Assembly: GCF_000688415.1 (NCBI RefSeq)
Contig: NZ_JIAH01000006.1
Span: forward strand, 310,001 to 374,000
Length of the DNA: 64,000 bases
Reading direction: 5' to 3'
From: Corynebacterium pseudodiphtheriticum DSM 44287
GTDB taxonomy: Bacteria; Actinomycetota; Actinomycetes; Mycobacteriales; Mycobacteriaceae
The number at the start of each line of letters is the position of its first letter. Position 1 is the first letter of the stretch. The notes below the pieces were generated by a model that saw only the letters and a list, made by a program, of their open reading frames with translations, made no database searches and was not told where the DNA came from. Position numbers and translations under genes: made by a program. This document shows positions 18,458 to 28,321 of the stretch, in pieces.

Positions 18458-19450
18458 ATGAGGGTCGCGGTCATGGGAGCTGGTTCGTGGGGTACCACGC
18501 TGGCAAAAGTTTTCGCCGATGCCGGAAACCACGTCTGCTTGTGGGCGCGGCGGCAAGAACTCGCGGAAACCATCAGCAACACCCGGGAAAACCCGGATTA
18601 TTTGCCGGGCATTACGCTTCCCGACGCCCTGGAAGTCACCACTGATATCGCGGCCGCATTGGGCGGTGCGGAAATCGTGGTGTGTGGCGTGCCTTCGCAA
18701 ACTCTCCGCGATAATGTCAGCGCCTGGGCGCCACTGATTCCCAACGATGCCACGGTACTGTCGATTTCGAAGGGCATTGAGCGCGGCACGTTGAAGCGCA
18801 TGACGGAAGTCATCGTGGAAGCCGGCATTGAAGAAGACCGCGTCGCTGTTCTATCGGGGCCCAACCTGGCACGCGAGGTTGCTTTGGAACAGCCCGCGGC
18901 CACAGTCATTGCTTGCGTGGATGAAAACCGCGCGAAGCTGGTGCAGGCCGCGGTGGCGAATCACTATATCCGCCCGTATACCAATACCGACGTCATCGGC
19001 TGTGAGCTCGGTGGGGCCTGTAAAAACGTTATCGCGCTGGCTTGTGGCATGGCCACCGGGTTGAGTCTGGGGGAAAATACCCAAGCCACGCTGATCACCC
19101 GCGGCCTGGCGGAGATCACTCGTTTGGGTAACGCCCTGGGCGCCGACGAGCGCACCTTCGCGGGCCTGGCCGGTTTGGGTGATCTGGTGGCTACGTGTAA
19201 CTCGGAGCTGTCTCGCAATCGCACCTTCGGTAAGCGTCTAGGCTTAGGAGATAGCTTGGCGCAGGCGAAAGCCGCAACGAAAGGCCAGGTAGCGGAAGGC
19301 GTGATCTCGTCGAATTCGATCTTTCAGCTTGCCCAGGACCATAACGTCGATATGCCGCTGACCCAGGCGGTGTATTCCGTGTGCCATGAAGATCTCGCGG
19401 TGGCCGACATGATGGTTTCGCTGATGGGACGGTCGAAGAAGTCCGAGTAG
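18458..19450 (+). CDS. gpsA: Glycerol-3-phosphate dehydrogenase [NAD(P)+]
   Basis: The 330-aa cytosolic enzyme reduces dihydroxyacetone phosphate to sn-glycerol 3-phosphate for phospholipid synthesis. Visible motifs are the N-terminal Rossmann loop [16 protein letters not shown], the substrate region [10 protein letters not shown], the catalytic Lys in [14 protein letters not shown], and [12 protein letters not shown]. An AGGAGG ribosome-binding site precedes ATG 18458. It opens the gpsA-ddl pair and is divergent from the MutT1-like gene. Confidence 0.95.
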   Translation: MRVAVMGAGSWGTTLAKVFADAGNHVCLWARRQELAETISNTRENPDYLPGITLPDALEVTTDIAAALGGAEIVVCGVPSQTLRDNVSAWAPLIPNDATVLSISKGIERGTLKRMTEVIVEAGIEEDRVAVLSGPNLAREVALEQPAATVIACVDENRAKLVQAAVANHYIRPYTNTDVIGCELGGACKNVIALACGMATGLSLGENTQATLITRGLAEITRLGNALGADERTFAGLAGLGDLVATCNSELSRNRTFGKRLGLGDSLAQAKAATKGQVAEGVISSNSIFQLAQDHNVDMPLTQAVYSVCHEDLAVADMMVSLMGRSKKSE

Positions 19451-19489
19451 CCCGGATAAGCCGCAGAAACGCTACTGGCCGGTGGTAGC

Positions 19490-20560
19490 ATGACGCGCAT
19501 GACAAACAAGACGCGCGTGGCAGTATTTTATGGTGGCCGGAGCACCGAGCATTCGGTTTCTTGCGTATCCGCTTCGGCGGTCATGGCTCACTTGGACCGG
19601 GACCATTATGAGGTCATTCCTGTCGGCATCACTAAAGACGGTGTGTTCACGGTAGGCGAGCAGGGCTTAAAAATTGTCGATGGCCAGTTGCCGGAAGTTA
19701 CGCTGCGCGACGAGCTTGCATTATCGCTGAACCCGCAGCGTCGGGTGCTGCACAATCTCACCACCGGTAAAGTTCACGCAGAGTTCGATGTGGTTTTTCC
19801 TGTCCTACATGGCCCGTTCGGCGAGGACGGCACCATCCAGGGCATGCTGGAATTAGCCGATATTCCGTATGTGGGCACCGGTGTGTTGTCTTCGGCGGCG
19901 AGCATGGACAAGGAGTACACGAAAAAGCTGCTGGTTGCTGAGCAGTTGCCGGTCACCCCGGAGGCAGTCGTTGGGGCAGGCGAAGTGCTTGCCGACGACG
20001 ACAAGCAGCGCTTGGGCCTGCCGGTGTTTGTGAAACCGGCCCGCGGTGGCTCCTCGATTGGGGTTTCCAAGGTCACTGATTGGAAAGATTTCCCGGCGGC
20101 TCTGGACGCCGCGCGCGATGCGGATGTGGCGGGCAAAGCGATCGTGGAAACCGAGATCGTTGGTGACGAGGTTGAGGTCGGCGTTTTGCAGTATCCGGAT
20201 GGCAGCATCGTGGCTTCCGTGCCAGCGAAGCTGAACAATATTGCTGCCAGTGAAGAGGGCTTTTACGGTTTTGAAACTAAGTATCTTGCCGACGTTGTCA
20301 CCCCGACCATTCCGGCCCCGTATGACGATGAGGTTACCGGCCAGCTGCAGGACATGGCGCAGGCCGCATTCCGGGCACTTGATTGCCAGGGACTGGCTCG
20401 GGTGGATTTCTTCGTTACCGCATCCGGCCCGGTGATCAACGAGATCAACACCATGCCAGGTTTTACGCCGATTTCGATGTACCCGCAGGTATTCCAGGCC
20501 AGCGGTGTTGCCTACCCGGAGTTGCTGGATACCATGATCCAAACCGCGCTGGCGCGCTAG
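19490..20560 (+). CDS. ddl: D-alanine--D-alanine ligase
   Basis: The 356-aa ATP-grasp enzyme joins two D-Ala for peptidoglycan. Motifs: VAVFYGGRSTEHSVS near the start, VFPVLHGPFGEDGTIQG, the ATP-grasp loop PARGGSSIGVSKV and the C-terminal EINTMPGFTPISMYP. Starts at ATG 19490 or ATG 19499 (Met-Thr-Asn-Lys) are both possible. It lies 39 nt after gpsA. The last codons and stop lie inside the first unit of a 26-bp tandem repeat, so the gene's end has been copied twice downstream. Confidence 0.95.
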   Translation: MTRMTNKTRVAVFYGGRSTEHSVSCVSASAVMAHLDRDHYEVIPVGITKDGVFTVGEQGLKIVDGQLPEVTLRDELALSLNPQRRVLHNLTTGKVHAEFDVVFPVLHGPFGEDGTIQGMLELADIPYVGTGVLSSAASMDKEYTKKLLVAEQLPVTPEAVVGAGEVLADDDKQRLGLPVFVKPARGGSSIGVSKVTDWKDFPAALDAARDADVAGKAIVETEIVGDEVEVGVLQYPDGSIVASVPAKLNNIAASEEGFYGFETKYLADVVTPTIPAPYDDEVTGQLQDMAQAAFRALDCQGLARVDFFVTASGPVINEINTMPGFTPISMYPQVFQASGVAYPELLDTMIQTALAR

Positions 20561-20613
20561 CGACCCAAACCGCGCTGGCGCGCTAGCGACCCAAACCGCG
20601 CTGGCGCGCTAGC
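20539..20613. repeat. 26-bp tandem repeat, 2.9 copies, at the ddl stop codon
   Basis: The unit CCAAACCGCGCTGGCGCGCT (then AGCGAC) begins at 20539, 20565 and 20591. The first copy encodes the last ddl residues (Gln-Thr-Ala-Leu-Ala-Arg) and its TAG stop; the later copies are non-coding. Each unit holds a near-palindrome around GGCGCGC. It lies between converging ddl and the DUF3515 gene, where it could act as a terminator or slippage-prone spacer. Confidence 0.85.
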
Positions 20614-20637
20614 AGCCAGCTAGGCAAGCCCGGCGCG

Positions 20638-21804
20638 CTAACCGGCATTGGGGGCGGCCGCAGTGTGTTGTTTCAGCAGCTCCGTGATGCGTGAGAGTGA
20701 TTCTTGCGCAGCCGCCTGCGGCGTCGATACTGCTACCGCAACTTCCCGGCCCAACGGGTACCAGGTGGAGGCAGTAGTGCCGTCGGCAAGCACGGTGTCT
20801 TCAAACCACGGCACTTCGTTGATTTGTTGCAAACGCTCACCCAGGGGAACGTCGGGGTCCGCGATGCCGCAGCGCAGCACGATCGGCTCGTAGCCCGGGT
20901 GCGTCCAGGCGATGGTGTCTTTGGCGGTGTCGTCGTACAGTTCGTAGCCTTCCGCTGGGGTGAAACCATCTTTGGCGGCGCTGATCAGTGACTGGCAGGC
21001 AGCGAAGTCGTCGGAGCTGCCGGAGGCGAGTTCAGACAACGGGGCCGGGTGCGGTTGGTGCTTGCGAAGTTCTAAGGACTCTGTGGCTCCAGTCAATTGC
21101 GCGATGGCTTTGTGGGCCTCGCGGGTGGTAGCGGCAGCGCTATCCGGCGCCGTAGCATTTCCGCCAGCGCCATCGTCTGCACCGTCGTCACCGGCAGTGC
21201 CATTACCCGCGCGGTCAACGGTGACCGCGACCGTCGGAAAGCGGTTGGTGGAATACCAGGTGGTTAGCGTTGAACCTGGGGTTTGGTCTTGTACCTCGAG
21301 CCATTCGGTTGCTGTATTACCGTCACTTGGGCTGCCGCTAGAGTTCTCACTAGAGCTAGCGCCGTCGGCTTCAACCACCTGCGTGTGTGAATATTCGCTG
21401 TATTGGAACGGAGTGTCCACGCCACACCGCAGGCTTACTTGGTCGCGGTAGTTTCCGCCAGCACCAGAGCTTCCGGCGGCCCAGGCGGCCACACCGGCGG
21501 GGGCGGGCTCGGCGATTTCTGCGCGTGGGAGGTCAGCGACTTCGTCGGGAAGCGAGTCGATAAGCTGTTGGCATTCGGCAGAATCTGCGTGTTCGGCGGG
21601 CAAATCCGATAGTGTCACCGTCGGGGCACCACCGCCAATGATGCGCGCGCCCGCTAGTACCACCGCGACCAGGCCTAGTGATAAGCCCAGCGAGGTGTAA
21701 ATGGGGGCGCGGCCGATGCCTTCCACCGGGTCGGTAGCTGCCAGCTCGTTGTCTGGTGAAGCGCCATCTGCGCTATCTGCATTGTTGGTGGGATCTGCAG
21801 TCAT
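20638..21804 (-). CDS. Membrane-anchored protein with two DUF3515 domains
   Basis: Start ATG 21804 (Met-Thr-Ala-Asp-Pro) gives 388 aa; longer frames overlap thiL. A short acidic cytoplasmic part is followed by one transmembrane segment (IYTSLGLSLGLVAVVLAGA, about residues 36-54). The exterior holds two similar domains: first with ECQQLIDSLP, then LRCGVDTPF and TTWYSTNRFPTVAV; second with ACQSLISAA, then LRCGIADPD and STWYPLGREVAVAV, separated by a Ser/Gly/Asp-rich linker. DUF3515 proteins of Mycobacteriales usually have one copy. The function is unknown; the position between ddl and thiL is conserved in the order. Confidence 0.75.
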   Translation of the reverse strand: MTADPTNNADSADGASPDNELAATDPVEGIGRAPIYTSLGLSLGLVAVVLAGARIIGGGAPTVTLSDLPAEHADSAECQQLIDSLPDEVADLPRAEIAEPAPAGVAAWAAGSSGAGGNYRDQVSLRCGVDTPFQYSEYSHTQVVEADGASSSENSSGSPSDGNTATEWLEVQDQTPGSTLTTWYSTNRFPTVAVTVDRAGNGTAGDDGADDGAGGNATAPDSAAATTREAHKAIAQLTGATESLELRKHQPHPAPLSELASGSSDDFAACQSLISAAKDGFTPAEGYELYDDTAKDTIAWTHPGYEPIVLRCGIADPDVPLGERLQQINEVPWFEDTVLADGTTASTWYPLGREVAVAVSTPQAAAQESLSRITELLKQHTAAAPNAG

Positions 21805-21845
21805 AATCGAAAGTCTAACGAACAGCATCGAATGAAAGGCTATGA

Positions 21846-22868
21846 GTGAGCGATAAGCCGACCCAGCCAGCCCAGACAGTCGAGCCGACCCAGTCAACTC
21901 GCCGTACCCTCGGCGAAGTCAGTGAGCGCGAGGTCATCCAGGCTATTACCGATGCTGCGCCGTCAGTGATTAACGGCGACGATGCCGCGGTGCTATTTCC
22001 GGGCCAACCCAACTCGCGCACGGTAGTCGCCACCGACACCTTGGTGGAAGGCCGACATTTCCGTCTGGATTGGTCCAGCCCGGAAGAGGTAGGGCAGAAA
22101 GCCATCCTGCAAAATTTCGCCGATATTGAGGCCATGGGTGCGCGCCCGACTGCGGCGTTGTTGTCACTGTCTGCCCCGCCGGAGACACCGCTGGAGGTCG
22201 TGCGCGGTATTGCTGCAGGCATTGGCACCCGGGCCCGCCGGTACACCGCTGAGTTGGTTGGCGGTGATGTCACCAAGTCGAACCAGCTCATCGTCACGAT
22301 TACCGCTGTGGGTTCGTTGGGCGGTTCCCGTAGCCCGCTGACTCTGGACCGGGCGCGCGCCGGGCAGCAGCTGGTTGCCCATGGCCGTCTGGGGTGGTCG
22401 GCGGCTGGGCTGGCGTTGCTGGAGCGGTTTGGCCGGGCGGATATTCCCCGGGAGCTCACCTCGCTTGTTGACGCCCACTGCGCTCCGTGGCTCAGCCCCA
22501 ACCGTGGGATGATCGCCCGTGCCGCAGGGGCTTCGGCGATGACGGATAACTCGGATGGGTTGCTGCGCGAACTGCAGTTGTTGTGTCAACGTTCTGGGGT
22601 AGGCATCGATCTGGATTCTGCTGCGCTTGCCCCGGATGACTTGCTCGTCCACGCAGGTCAGGTGCTAGGCATGGACCCCTGGGATTGGGTACTCGGTGGG
22701 GGAGAAGATCACACTCTGCTTGCAACCACTGCCAAATCCGCGCCGTCCGGCTTCCGGCGCATCGGTGATATCACTGCAGGGACGAAATCCGCGCAGCACA
22801 ATGTCTGTATGGATGCCACACCAATCCAACACAGCGCAGCCAACCAAGGATGGGAGTCTTTCCAATGA
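21846..22868 (+). CDS. thiL: Thiamine-monophosphate kinase
   Basis: The gene starts at GTG 21846 after GAAAGG; the nearby ATG at 21842 is out of frame. The 340-aa AIR-synthase-fold kinase phosphorylates thiamine monophosphate to the pyrophosphate cofactor. Motifs: [21 protein letters not shown] and [10 protein letters not shown] in the N-terminal half, and the ATP-site region [13 protein letters not shown] and [13 protein letters not shown] near the C-terminus. The stop overlaps the ung start by 4 nt, so translation is coupled. Confidence 0.93.
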   Translation: MSDKPTQPAQTVEPTQSTRRTLGEVSEREVIQAITDAAPSVINGDDAAVLFPGQPNSRTVVATDTLVEGRHFRLDWSSPEEVGQKAILQNFADIEAMGARPTAALLSLSAPPETPLEVVRGIAAGIGTRARRYTAELVGGDVTKSNQLIVTITAVGSLGGSRSPLTLDRARAGQQLVAHGRLGWSAAGLALLERFGRADIPRELTSLVDAHCAPWLSPNRGMIARAAGASAMTDNSDGLLRELQLLCQRSGVGIDLDSAALAPDDLLVHAGQVLGMDPWDWVLGGGEDHTLLATTAKSAPSGFRRIGDITAGTKSAQHNVCMDATPIQHSAANQGWESFQ

Positions 22869-23611
22869 CCGATACTGAGCTTGCAGCTAACCACGACAGC
22901 ACAGGTAACCAAGCAACCGCAAATAACCAAGCAGGCGCCGAACTTGCCCAGAAACTCTCCGCCTGGCCCGGCCTGCTCAATCGCGTCGACAAGTCCTGGT
23001 ACCCAGCACTGTCCACTGTGAGCGACGAGATCATCGCGGCCATGAGCTATGCCAGCCAAGGAGACTACCTGCCAGCAGAAGACGACGTCTTCCGCGCGCT
23101 GTCCCTACCTCTGGAGAAGGTCCGCGTGCTCATCGTCGGCCAAGACCCCTACCCAACACCAGGTCACGCGATGGGACTGTCGTTTTCCACCCACCCGGCA
23201 GCCACCGGAGCCCCGCCACGCTCACTGGCGAATATCTACCAAGAACTCGCCGCCGATACCGGGCATGCTGTTACCGCCGACGGCGACCTACGCCCTTGGC
23301 ACGAGCAAGGCGTGCTGCTACTCAACCGGGTGCTTACTGTCGCGCCGGGTCAAGCAGGCTCACACCGCAAACAAGGCTGGGAGGCAGTGACTGGAGCCAT
23401 CCTGCGCGCCCTACCGGCAGAAAACTTGGTGGCCATTCTGTGGGGCAAACAAGCTCAGGAATGCGAGAAATTCCTCGACTGCCCCGCCATTACCAGCCCA
23501 CACCCGTCACCACTTTCGGCACGCCGGGGCTTTTTCGGCTCCCGCCCGTTTAGCCGCGCCAACCAGTACCTGACAGACCAGGGTTGCCAGCCAATTGATT
23601 GGCAATTATAA
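22865..23611 (+). CDS. ung: Uracil-DNA glycosylase
   Basis: The preferred start is ATG 22865 (Met-Thr-Asp-Thr), overlapping the thiL stop as ATGA, giving 248 aa. Family-1 UDG motifs are clear: the water-activating [17 protein letters not shown] (about residues 92-108), the uracil-stacking Phe in it, and [21 protein letters not shown] with the leucine loop. It removes uracil from DNA, starting base-excision repair. A low-complexity N-terminal stretch of about 35 residues is longer than in Escherichia coli Ung. Confidence 0.95.
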   Translation: MTDTELAANHDSTGNQATANNQAGAELAQKLSAWPGLLNRVDKSWYPALSTVSDEIIAAMSYASQGDYLPAEDDVFRALSLPLEKVRVLIVGQDPYPTPGHAMGLSFSTHPAATGAPPRSLANIYQELAADTGHAVTADGDLRPWHEQGVLLLNRVLTVAPGQAGSHRKQGWEAVTGAILRALPAENLVAILWGKQAQECEKFLDCPAITSPHPSPLSARRGFFGSRPFSRANQYLTDQGCQPIDWQL

Positions 23612-23630
23612 GATTGTAAGCTAGAACATC

Positions 23631-25352
23631 ATGTCTTTGCGCCCAGATACTCTTGCCGACGTCACCGCACCTGCCGCCCGCCTCGACGGGGCAGGTCTGC
23701 GTCGTTGGGCGCAGCGCGCAGCTACAGAGCTGCAGCGTCGGCGCAGCGAAATCAACGGGCTGAATGTGTACCCGGTACCGGATTCCGATACCGGCTCGAA
23801 TATGTCGTTCACCATGGATTCGGCTCTGGCCCAAGCCGCCGAAACTCCAGATAACCACGTTGCTACTGCACTAGCCATGGGCGCTGCGCGCGGAGCACGC
23901 GGCAACTCCGGGGTGATCCTGTCGCAGGTACTACGCGGCATTGCCGATTCCTGCCCGGATAGCTGCCTGCAAACCCCACAGTTGCGCTTAGCGTTGCACA
24001 GCGCGGTGGAATTATCAGAAAAAGCCATCGCCGCGCCGGTAGAAGGCACCATCATCAGCGTGCTGCGTGCATGCGCGCATGCCACGGATCCCGCGGCAGC
24101 GACCGAAGCCGCAGAGACAGACCTACTCACCACCGCCCGCAGTGCCCTCCATGCCGGCGAACAAGCGCTCGCCGCCACTCCTTCGCAGCTGCCAGAACTC
24201 CGCGAGGCCGGCGTCGTCGATGCCGGGGGAGTAGGCCTGCTAGTGCTGCTGCAAACGCTGGTCGACGAACTGGAAGGCCGCACAGAACCACACGCCAGCG
24301 CACTGGCCACCGATACCTTCGTCTCGCACGCCGACCAGAACCGCAGCCACCACCTGGAGGTGATGTTCTTTTTCACCGGCGACGTCGACCAGCTCGAAGC
24401 CGGCATCACACCACTGGGCGACAGCCTGATCATTGCCCGCGTCAACGACACCGAGGCCACCGTGCACATTCACAGTCACCGCGCCGGGGCAGTGATTGAA
24501 GAAAGCCTGGAGCATGGCCGCCCGAGCGATATTCGCCTGGAGGTGTTGCCAGATGCCCAGGCCGATGCCCTGTCGGTAGCATCAGCAGATACCTTGTTGG
24601 CGGCATCAGCAGGCGACGACGGCGCTCACCGAGCAGATGGAACCGGAGCCACAGGTAATGCCATCGACAATGGCAATGACAGTGACAGTGACAATGACAA
24701 TGACAATGGCACGGCTGCTCGCACTAAACCTCACGCTAAACCTCGCACTAAATCCCGCACTGAGCACCGGCAGTTAGTGGCCTTGGTGGACGATTCCAAA
24801 ATCGCGGAATTATTCGCACAAGCCGGTGCGCAAGTGGCAGCGCCGCAGGAATTCGTAGAACAATACCGTGGTGTACTGGGCTCTGCTAAGGCAACTACCA
24901 CCAACACTTCGCTCACGGGCGCAGCTACCGCAACCGCGCCCGCAAACCTGTCGCAATTGACTGTGCTCAGTAACGGCTACACCAACGCCCAGCAGCACCA
25001 GCAGTGGCGTTCCCAGGGCGCGGAGGTCATCGAGACCGCCTCACTGTGCGCAGGCATTGCCGCGATTTCGGTGTACGACAAAACCCTGCCCCCAGCCGAA
25101 GCCACCGAAACCATGTGTGAGGCTGCTAATGCCATGCGCACAGCAATAATCGAAAACCCAACCGAGTTCGGTGATCAGCTCGGCCCCGAAGTACTACGCG
25201 TGGCATCCAACCTGGTCGGCGATGACATCGAACAAATCACCGTACTCACTCCGTTTCCGGCCGCTATTGACGCCGAGGCACTGGCCAAGCTGGGCGTAGA
25301 AGTCATCGTATTTGCAACGGAAACAGGGCCAATTGAACTAGGGGTGGAATGA
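23631..25352 (+). CDS. DAK2-domain protein, FakA/YloV-like
   Basis: The 573-aa protein has the DhaK-L-type nucleotide-binding domain (NVYPVPDSDTGSNMS, about residues 45-59; AARGARGNSGVILSQ; EAGVVDAGGVGLLVLL). A second domain follows (SHHLEVMFFFTGD to the IHIHSHRAG-like HIHSHRAGAV), then a repetitive acidic Asp/Asn/Ser linker (about residues 325-365) and a C-terminal FakA-type domain (VVALVDDSKIAELFAQAG region). FakA in Staphylococcus aureus phosphorylates fatty acids bound to FakB; in this order the role is unproven. Position upstream of recG is conserved. The Asp/Asn-rich linker is coded by a GACAATGA-like short repeat. Confidence 0.8.
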   Translation: MSLRPDTLADVTAPAARLDGAGLRRWAQRAATELQRRRSEINGLNVYPVPDSDTGSNMSFTMDSALAQAAETPDNHVATALAMGAARGARGNSGVILSQVLRGIADSCPDSCLQTPQLRLALHSAVELSEKAIAAPVEGTIISVLRACAHATDPAAATEAAETDLLTTARSALHAGEQALAATPSQLPELREAGVVDAGGVGLLVLLQTLVDELEGRTEPHASALATDTFVSHADQNRSHHLEVMFFFTGDVDQLEAGITPLGDSLIIARVNDTEATVHIHSHRAGAVIEESLEHGRPSDIRLEVLPDAQADALSVASADTLLAASAGDDGAHRADGTGATGNAIDNGNDSDSDNDNDNGTAARTKPHAKPRTKSRTEHRQLVALVDDSKIAELFAQAGAQVAAPQEFVEQYRGVLGSAKATTTNTSLTGAATATAPANLSQLTVLSNGYTNAQQHQQWRSQGAEVIETASLCAGIAAISVYDKTLPPAEATETMCEAANAMRTAIIENPTEFGDQLGPEVLRVASNLVGDDIEQITVLTPFPAAIDAEALAKLGVEVIVFATETGPIELGVE

Positions 25353-25353
25353 C

Positions 25354-27594
25354 GTGCTGGGCTGGCGTGATGACCGGGACCTTGCCGACGTCGTCGGCGA
25401 GAAAGAAGCCAAGGCAATTGCCAAGGCCCTGGAGGTCCGCACGTGCGGCGAGTTAATCACGTATTTCCCCCGCGCTTTCTCGCGCCGGGATGACAGCATC
25501 ACGGATGAGGATCTTAATTCTGCCGATCCGATTACTTTTATCTCGACGGTGGTGAAAGCAGACAAGATTGATACGGGTAAAAAACGCACCGAGATCACTC
25601 TCAGCAACGGTGTGACCTTGGTGTTTTTCCACCATCAGGTTTTTGGGGTGTGGAAAGATGCGACAATCATGGTCACTGGTAAGGTGCGGGTTTTTCAGAA
25701 GCATTTGAGCGTTACGCACCCGCAATGTTTGGTGTTTAGCAATTCTTCCACAGGCCCTGATGCTAAGCCGAAGAAAACTTTCAGTAGTGGGGCGATGAAA
25801 AAGCTGGAGCGCTATGAGGGGCTGACTACCTACCTTGCGGCCCAGCCTTTCATTCCGATTTACCGGCAAAAAGGTGGTCTGGAATCTGCGCGGATTTTAG
25901 GCGCGATTTATGAATCTTTGCGCACGATGCCGCTGTTGCCAGATCCTGCCAATGGCGGTATGACGCTGAATGAGGCTTTGTGGGATCTGCATTTTCCACC
26001 TTTTCTTGGCAATGGCCCGGCGGTGGAAACACTGAAGGACAAAGAAGCGCTCACCCTCGCGTTGGTGATGGCGCTGCGCCGGTTGGATGCGCAAAAAGCT
26101 AGTGCCAACCCCTTGCCGCCGGGGGACAAATATCGCCAGCTTGTCGACGGTTTGCCCTACCAGCTCACCGAAGACCAGGAATCGGCGTTATCTGAGATCA
26201 GCGGGGAAATGCAGCGCAATTTCCCGATGTCGCGCATGCTGCAGGGCGAGGTCGGCTCCGGCAAAACGGTGGTTGCTCTCGCTGCGATGTTGCAGGCGGC
26301 GGATAACGATAAGCAGGCCGCGTTGTTGGCTCCCACGGAGGTCTTGGCGACGCAGCACGCCCGCAGCATCACCGCTACTTTGCGCGCGGCCGGGGTAGAG
26401 GCAAACGTCGTGTTGCTGACTGGTTCCATGCCGGTGAAAGCCAAGCGCGAGGCGCTGTTGCAGATTGTTTCTGGCCAGGCGGATATTGTCATCGGCACGC
26501 ATGCTTTGTTGGAAGATACGGTGGAGTTTTGCGAGCTCAGTTTGGTGATTGTTGACGAGCAGCACCGGTTTGGTGTGGAGCAACGCGATAAGCTGCGCGC
26601 GAAGACCTACCCGGTGGCGCACCTGTTGGTGATGACGGCGACGCCAATTCCGCGCACGATTGCGATGACGGTGTTTGGTGATCTGGCGGAATCGACGATC
26701 AAGCAGCTCCCGCGTGGGCGTCAGCCGATTAGTTCTTCGGTGGTGCAGCATGAGCATCAGGGGTGGACCGATCGCATGTGGCACCGGCTGGAAGAAGAAC
26801 TCGCTGCCGGGCGCCAGGCGTATGTGGTCACCCCACGCATCGATGGTGCGGGTGGGGTGATTGAGCTCGCCCTGAAGCTGGGTGCGGAGATCCCGCCGGT
26901 GGCTATGCCGAATTCCACCCCGGAGGATCTGGCAGAAGAGGACCCGTTCGCCCGTTATGGCGAGGATGAGCGCCCACTACCGCAGGATGCGTTGTTTGCT
27001 GCTTTTGAGCCGCCGAAGCGCGAGGTGCTGGATGATGTGCCCACGGAGATTGCAGGCGCGCGCATTGGTGTGTTGTTCGGCCGGATGAGCGGGTCGGATA
27101 AAGAAGAGGTTATGCAGAAGTTTGCTGCTGGTGAGATCAACGTGTTGATTTCCACCACCGTCATTGAGGTGGGGGTGGATGTGCCGAATGCCACGATGAT
27201 GATCGTGCGCGAATCGGAGCGTTTTGGTCTTTCGCAGTTGCACCAATTGCGTGGCCGTATTGGCCGTGGCACCCAGCCTTCGGTGTGTTTGTTCCACACT
27301 TTGGCTCCGGAGGGCCACCCGGCGAATGCGCGCTTGCAGCAGGTGGCAGGTACTAACGATGGTTTCGCCGTCGCCCAGATTGATCTTGCGCACCGCAGGG
27401 AAGGCAACGTTTTGGGTACTGAACAGTCTGGTGTGCATTCGCAGTTGAAGTTGCTGGATGTGCAGAATGATTCCGCGCTGATTGAGCAAGCGAAGGTGCA
27501 AGCCGCAAGCATCATCGAACACGATGTGGCGATGGCGCGCGCGATGGTTGCAGGCATTGACGATGATGGCTATGAGTATTTAGCTAAGACCTAG
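25354..27594 (+). CDS. recG: ATP-dependent DNA helicase RecG
   Basis: The gene starts at GTG 25354, 1 nt after the DAK2-domain gene, so translation is coupled. The 746-aa protein has the RecG wedge/OB domain at the N-terminus and an SF2 motor: Walker A GEVGSGKTVVALAA (about residue 300), DEQHRFG as motif II, MTATPIPRTIAMTVFGD as motif III, and GVDVPNATMMIVRESERFGL to QLRGRIGRG as motifs V-VI. It remodels stalled replication forks and Holliday junctions. Two residues of interest are the short inserted acidic stretch (LAEEDPFARYGEDERPLPQD) between motor lobes, common in this genus. Confidence 0.95.
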   Translation: MLGWRDDRDLADVVGEKEAKAIAKALEVRTCGELITYFPRAFSRRDDSITDEDLNSADPITFISTVVKADKIDTGKKRTEITLSNGVTLVFFHHQVFGVWKDATIMVTGKVRVFQKHLSVTHPQCLVFSNSSTGPDAKPKKTFSSGAMKKLERYEGLTTYLAAQPFIPIYRQKGGLESARILGAIYESLRTMPLLPDPANGGMTLNEALWDLHFPPFLGNGPAVETLKDKEALTLALVMALRRLDAQKASANPLPPGDKYRQLVDGLPYQLTEDQESALSEISGEMQRNFPMSRMLQGEVGSGKTVVALAAMLQAADNDKQAALLAPTEVLATQHARSITATLRAAGVEANVVLLTGSMPVKAKREALLQIVSGQADIVIGTHALLEDTVEFCELSLVIVDEQHRFGVEQRDKLRAKTYPVAHLLVMTATPIPRTIAMTVFGDLAESTIKQLPRGRQPISSSVVQHEHQGWTDRMWHRLEEELAAGRQAYVVTPRIDGAGGVIELALKLGAEIPPVAMPNSTPEDLAEEDPFARYGEDERPLPQDALFAAFEPPKREVLDDVPTEIAGARIGVLFGRMSGSDKEEVMQKFAAGEINVLISTTVIEVGVDVPNATMMIVRESERFGLSQLHQLRGRIGRGTQPSVCLFHTLAPEGHPANARLQQVAGTNDGFAVAQIDLAHRREGNVLGTEQSGVHSQLKLLDVQNDSALIEQAKVQAASIIEHDVAMARAMVAGIDDDGYEYLAKT

Positions 27595-27641
27595 CTAGGC
27601 TAGCGCGGTTTGCCAGGTTTTCGCCGGTTACACTGGTGGGC

Positions 27642-28223
27642 ATGACTCGGATTATTGCAGGCAGTGCCCGTGGCAGAAAGATTGCGGTGCCCGCAGAAGG
27701 TACTCGCCCGACTAGTGACCGCGCCCGGGAGGGGCTGTTTTCTGCGCTGAATGCGCGTTTGGAGTTTCCCGGCGCGCGGGTGTTGGATTTGTTTGCTGGT
27801 TCCGGCGCACTGGGCCTGGAGGCTGCCAGCAGGGGAGCAGACCGGGTGGTGCTTGTCGACGCCAGCCAGGAGGCCTGCGAAATCATCCATGGCAATGCTG
27901 CCGTGTTGGCTGATGTCGGCGCCCAGATTGATGTGGTTGCCGCACCCGCGCTGGATTATGTTGCACGCACTGGTGAGCGCTTTGATCTGGTGCTGGCGGA
28001 TCCGCCGTATGCGGTAGGCAACGACGAGCTGGCAGAGCTGTTGGATCAGCTACCACGGGTGCTCAACCCAGATGCGATGGTGGTGATCGAGCGGGAAGTG
28101 CGCTCAGCGGAAGCTCCGTGGCCAGAAGGCTTTGTTCCGACCACGCAGAAATTGAAACGCCGCACCTACGGCAAAGCGCGGATGGATATGGCCAACTACC
28201 GTGGAACTGAGAACGACGGCTGA
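27642..28223 (+). CDS. rsmD: 16S rRNA (guanine(966)-N2)-methyltransferase
   Basis: Start ATG 27642 (Met-Thr-Arg-Ile-Ile-Ala) matches the family; an in-frame GTG two codons earlier is unlikely. The 193-aa Rossmann methyltransferase shows GSARGRKIAVPAEGTRPTSD at the start, the SAM site LDLFAGSGALGLEAASRGA and the catalytic LADPPYAVG. It methylates G966 of 16S rRNA during small-subunit assembly. It lies 47 nt after recG and 98 nt before coaD, the usual rsmD-coaD pairing. Confidence 0.93.
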   Translation: MTRIIAGSARGRKIAVPAEGTRPTSDRAREGLFSALNARLEFPGARVLDLFAGSGALGLEAASRGADRVVLVDASQEACEIIHGNAAVLADVGAQIDVVAAPALDYVARTGERFDLVLADPPYAVGNDELAELLDQLPRVLNPDAMVVIEREVRSAEAPWPEGFVPTTQKLKRRTYGKARMDMANYRGTENDG

Positions 28224-28246
28224 TAATTATAAGCCTGCTACTAACA

Positions 28247-28282
28247 CCCCGAAATTGAAATTTCAGACTGAAAATTCCGGGG
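28247..28282 (+). terminator. Hairpin between rsmD and coaD
   Basis: CCCCG and CGGGG arms close an imperfect AT-rich stem (GAAATT with AATTCC). No T-run follows, so it may be a weak terminator or an RNA-processing site between the two genes. Confidence 0.4.
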
Positions 28283-28321
28283 CCTTGGCTTTCCGAATAC
28301 CCAGCAACACAAGGAGAAGCA

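Noticed and set aside
24661..24712. Short GACAATGA-like repeats as a possible CRISPR or regulatory repeat
   Set aside because: They are in-frame codons of an Asp/Asn/Ser-rich linker in the DAK2-domain protein, with no spacers.
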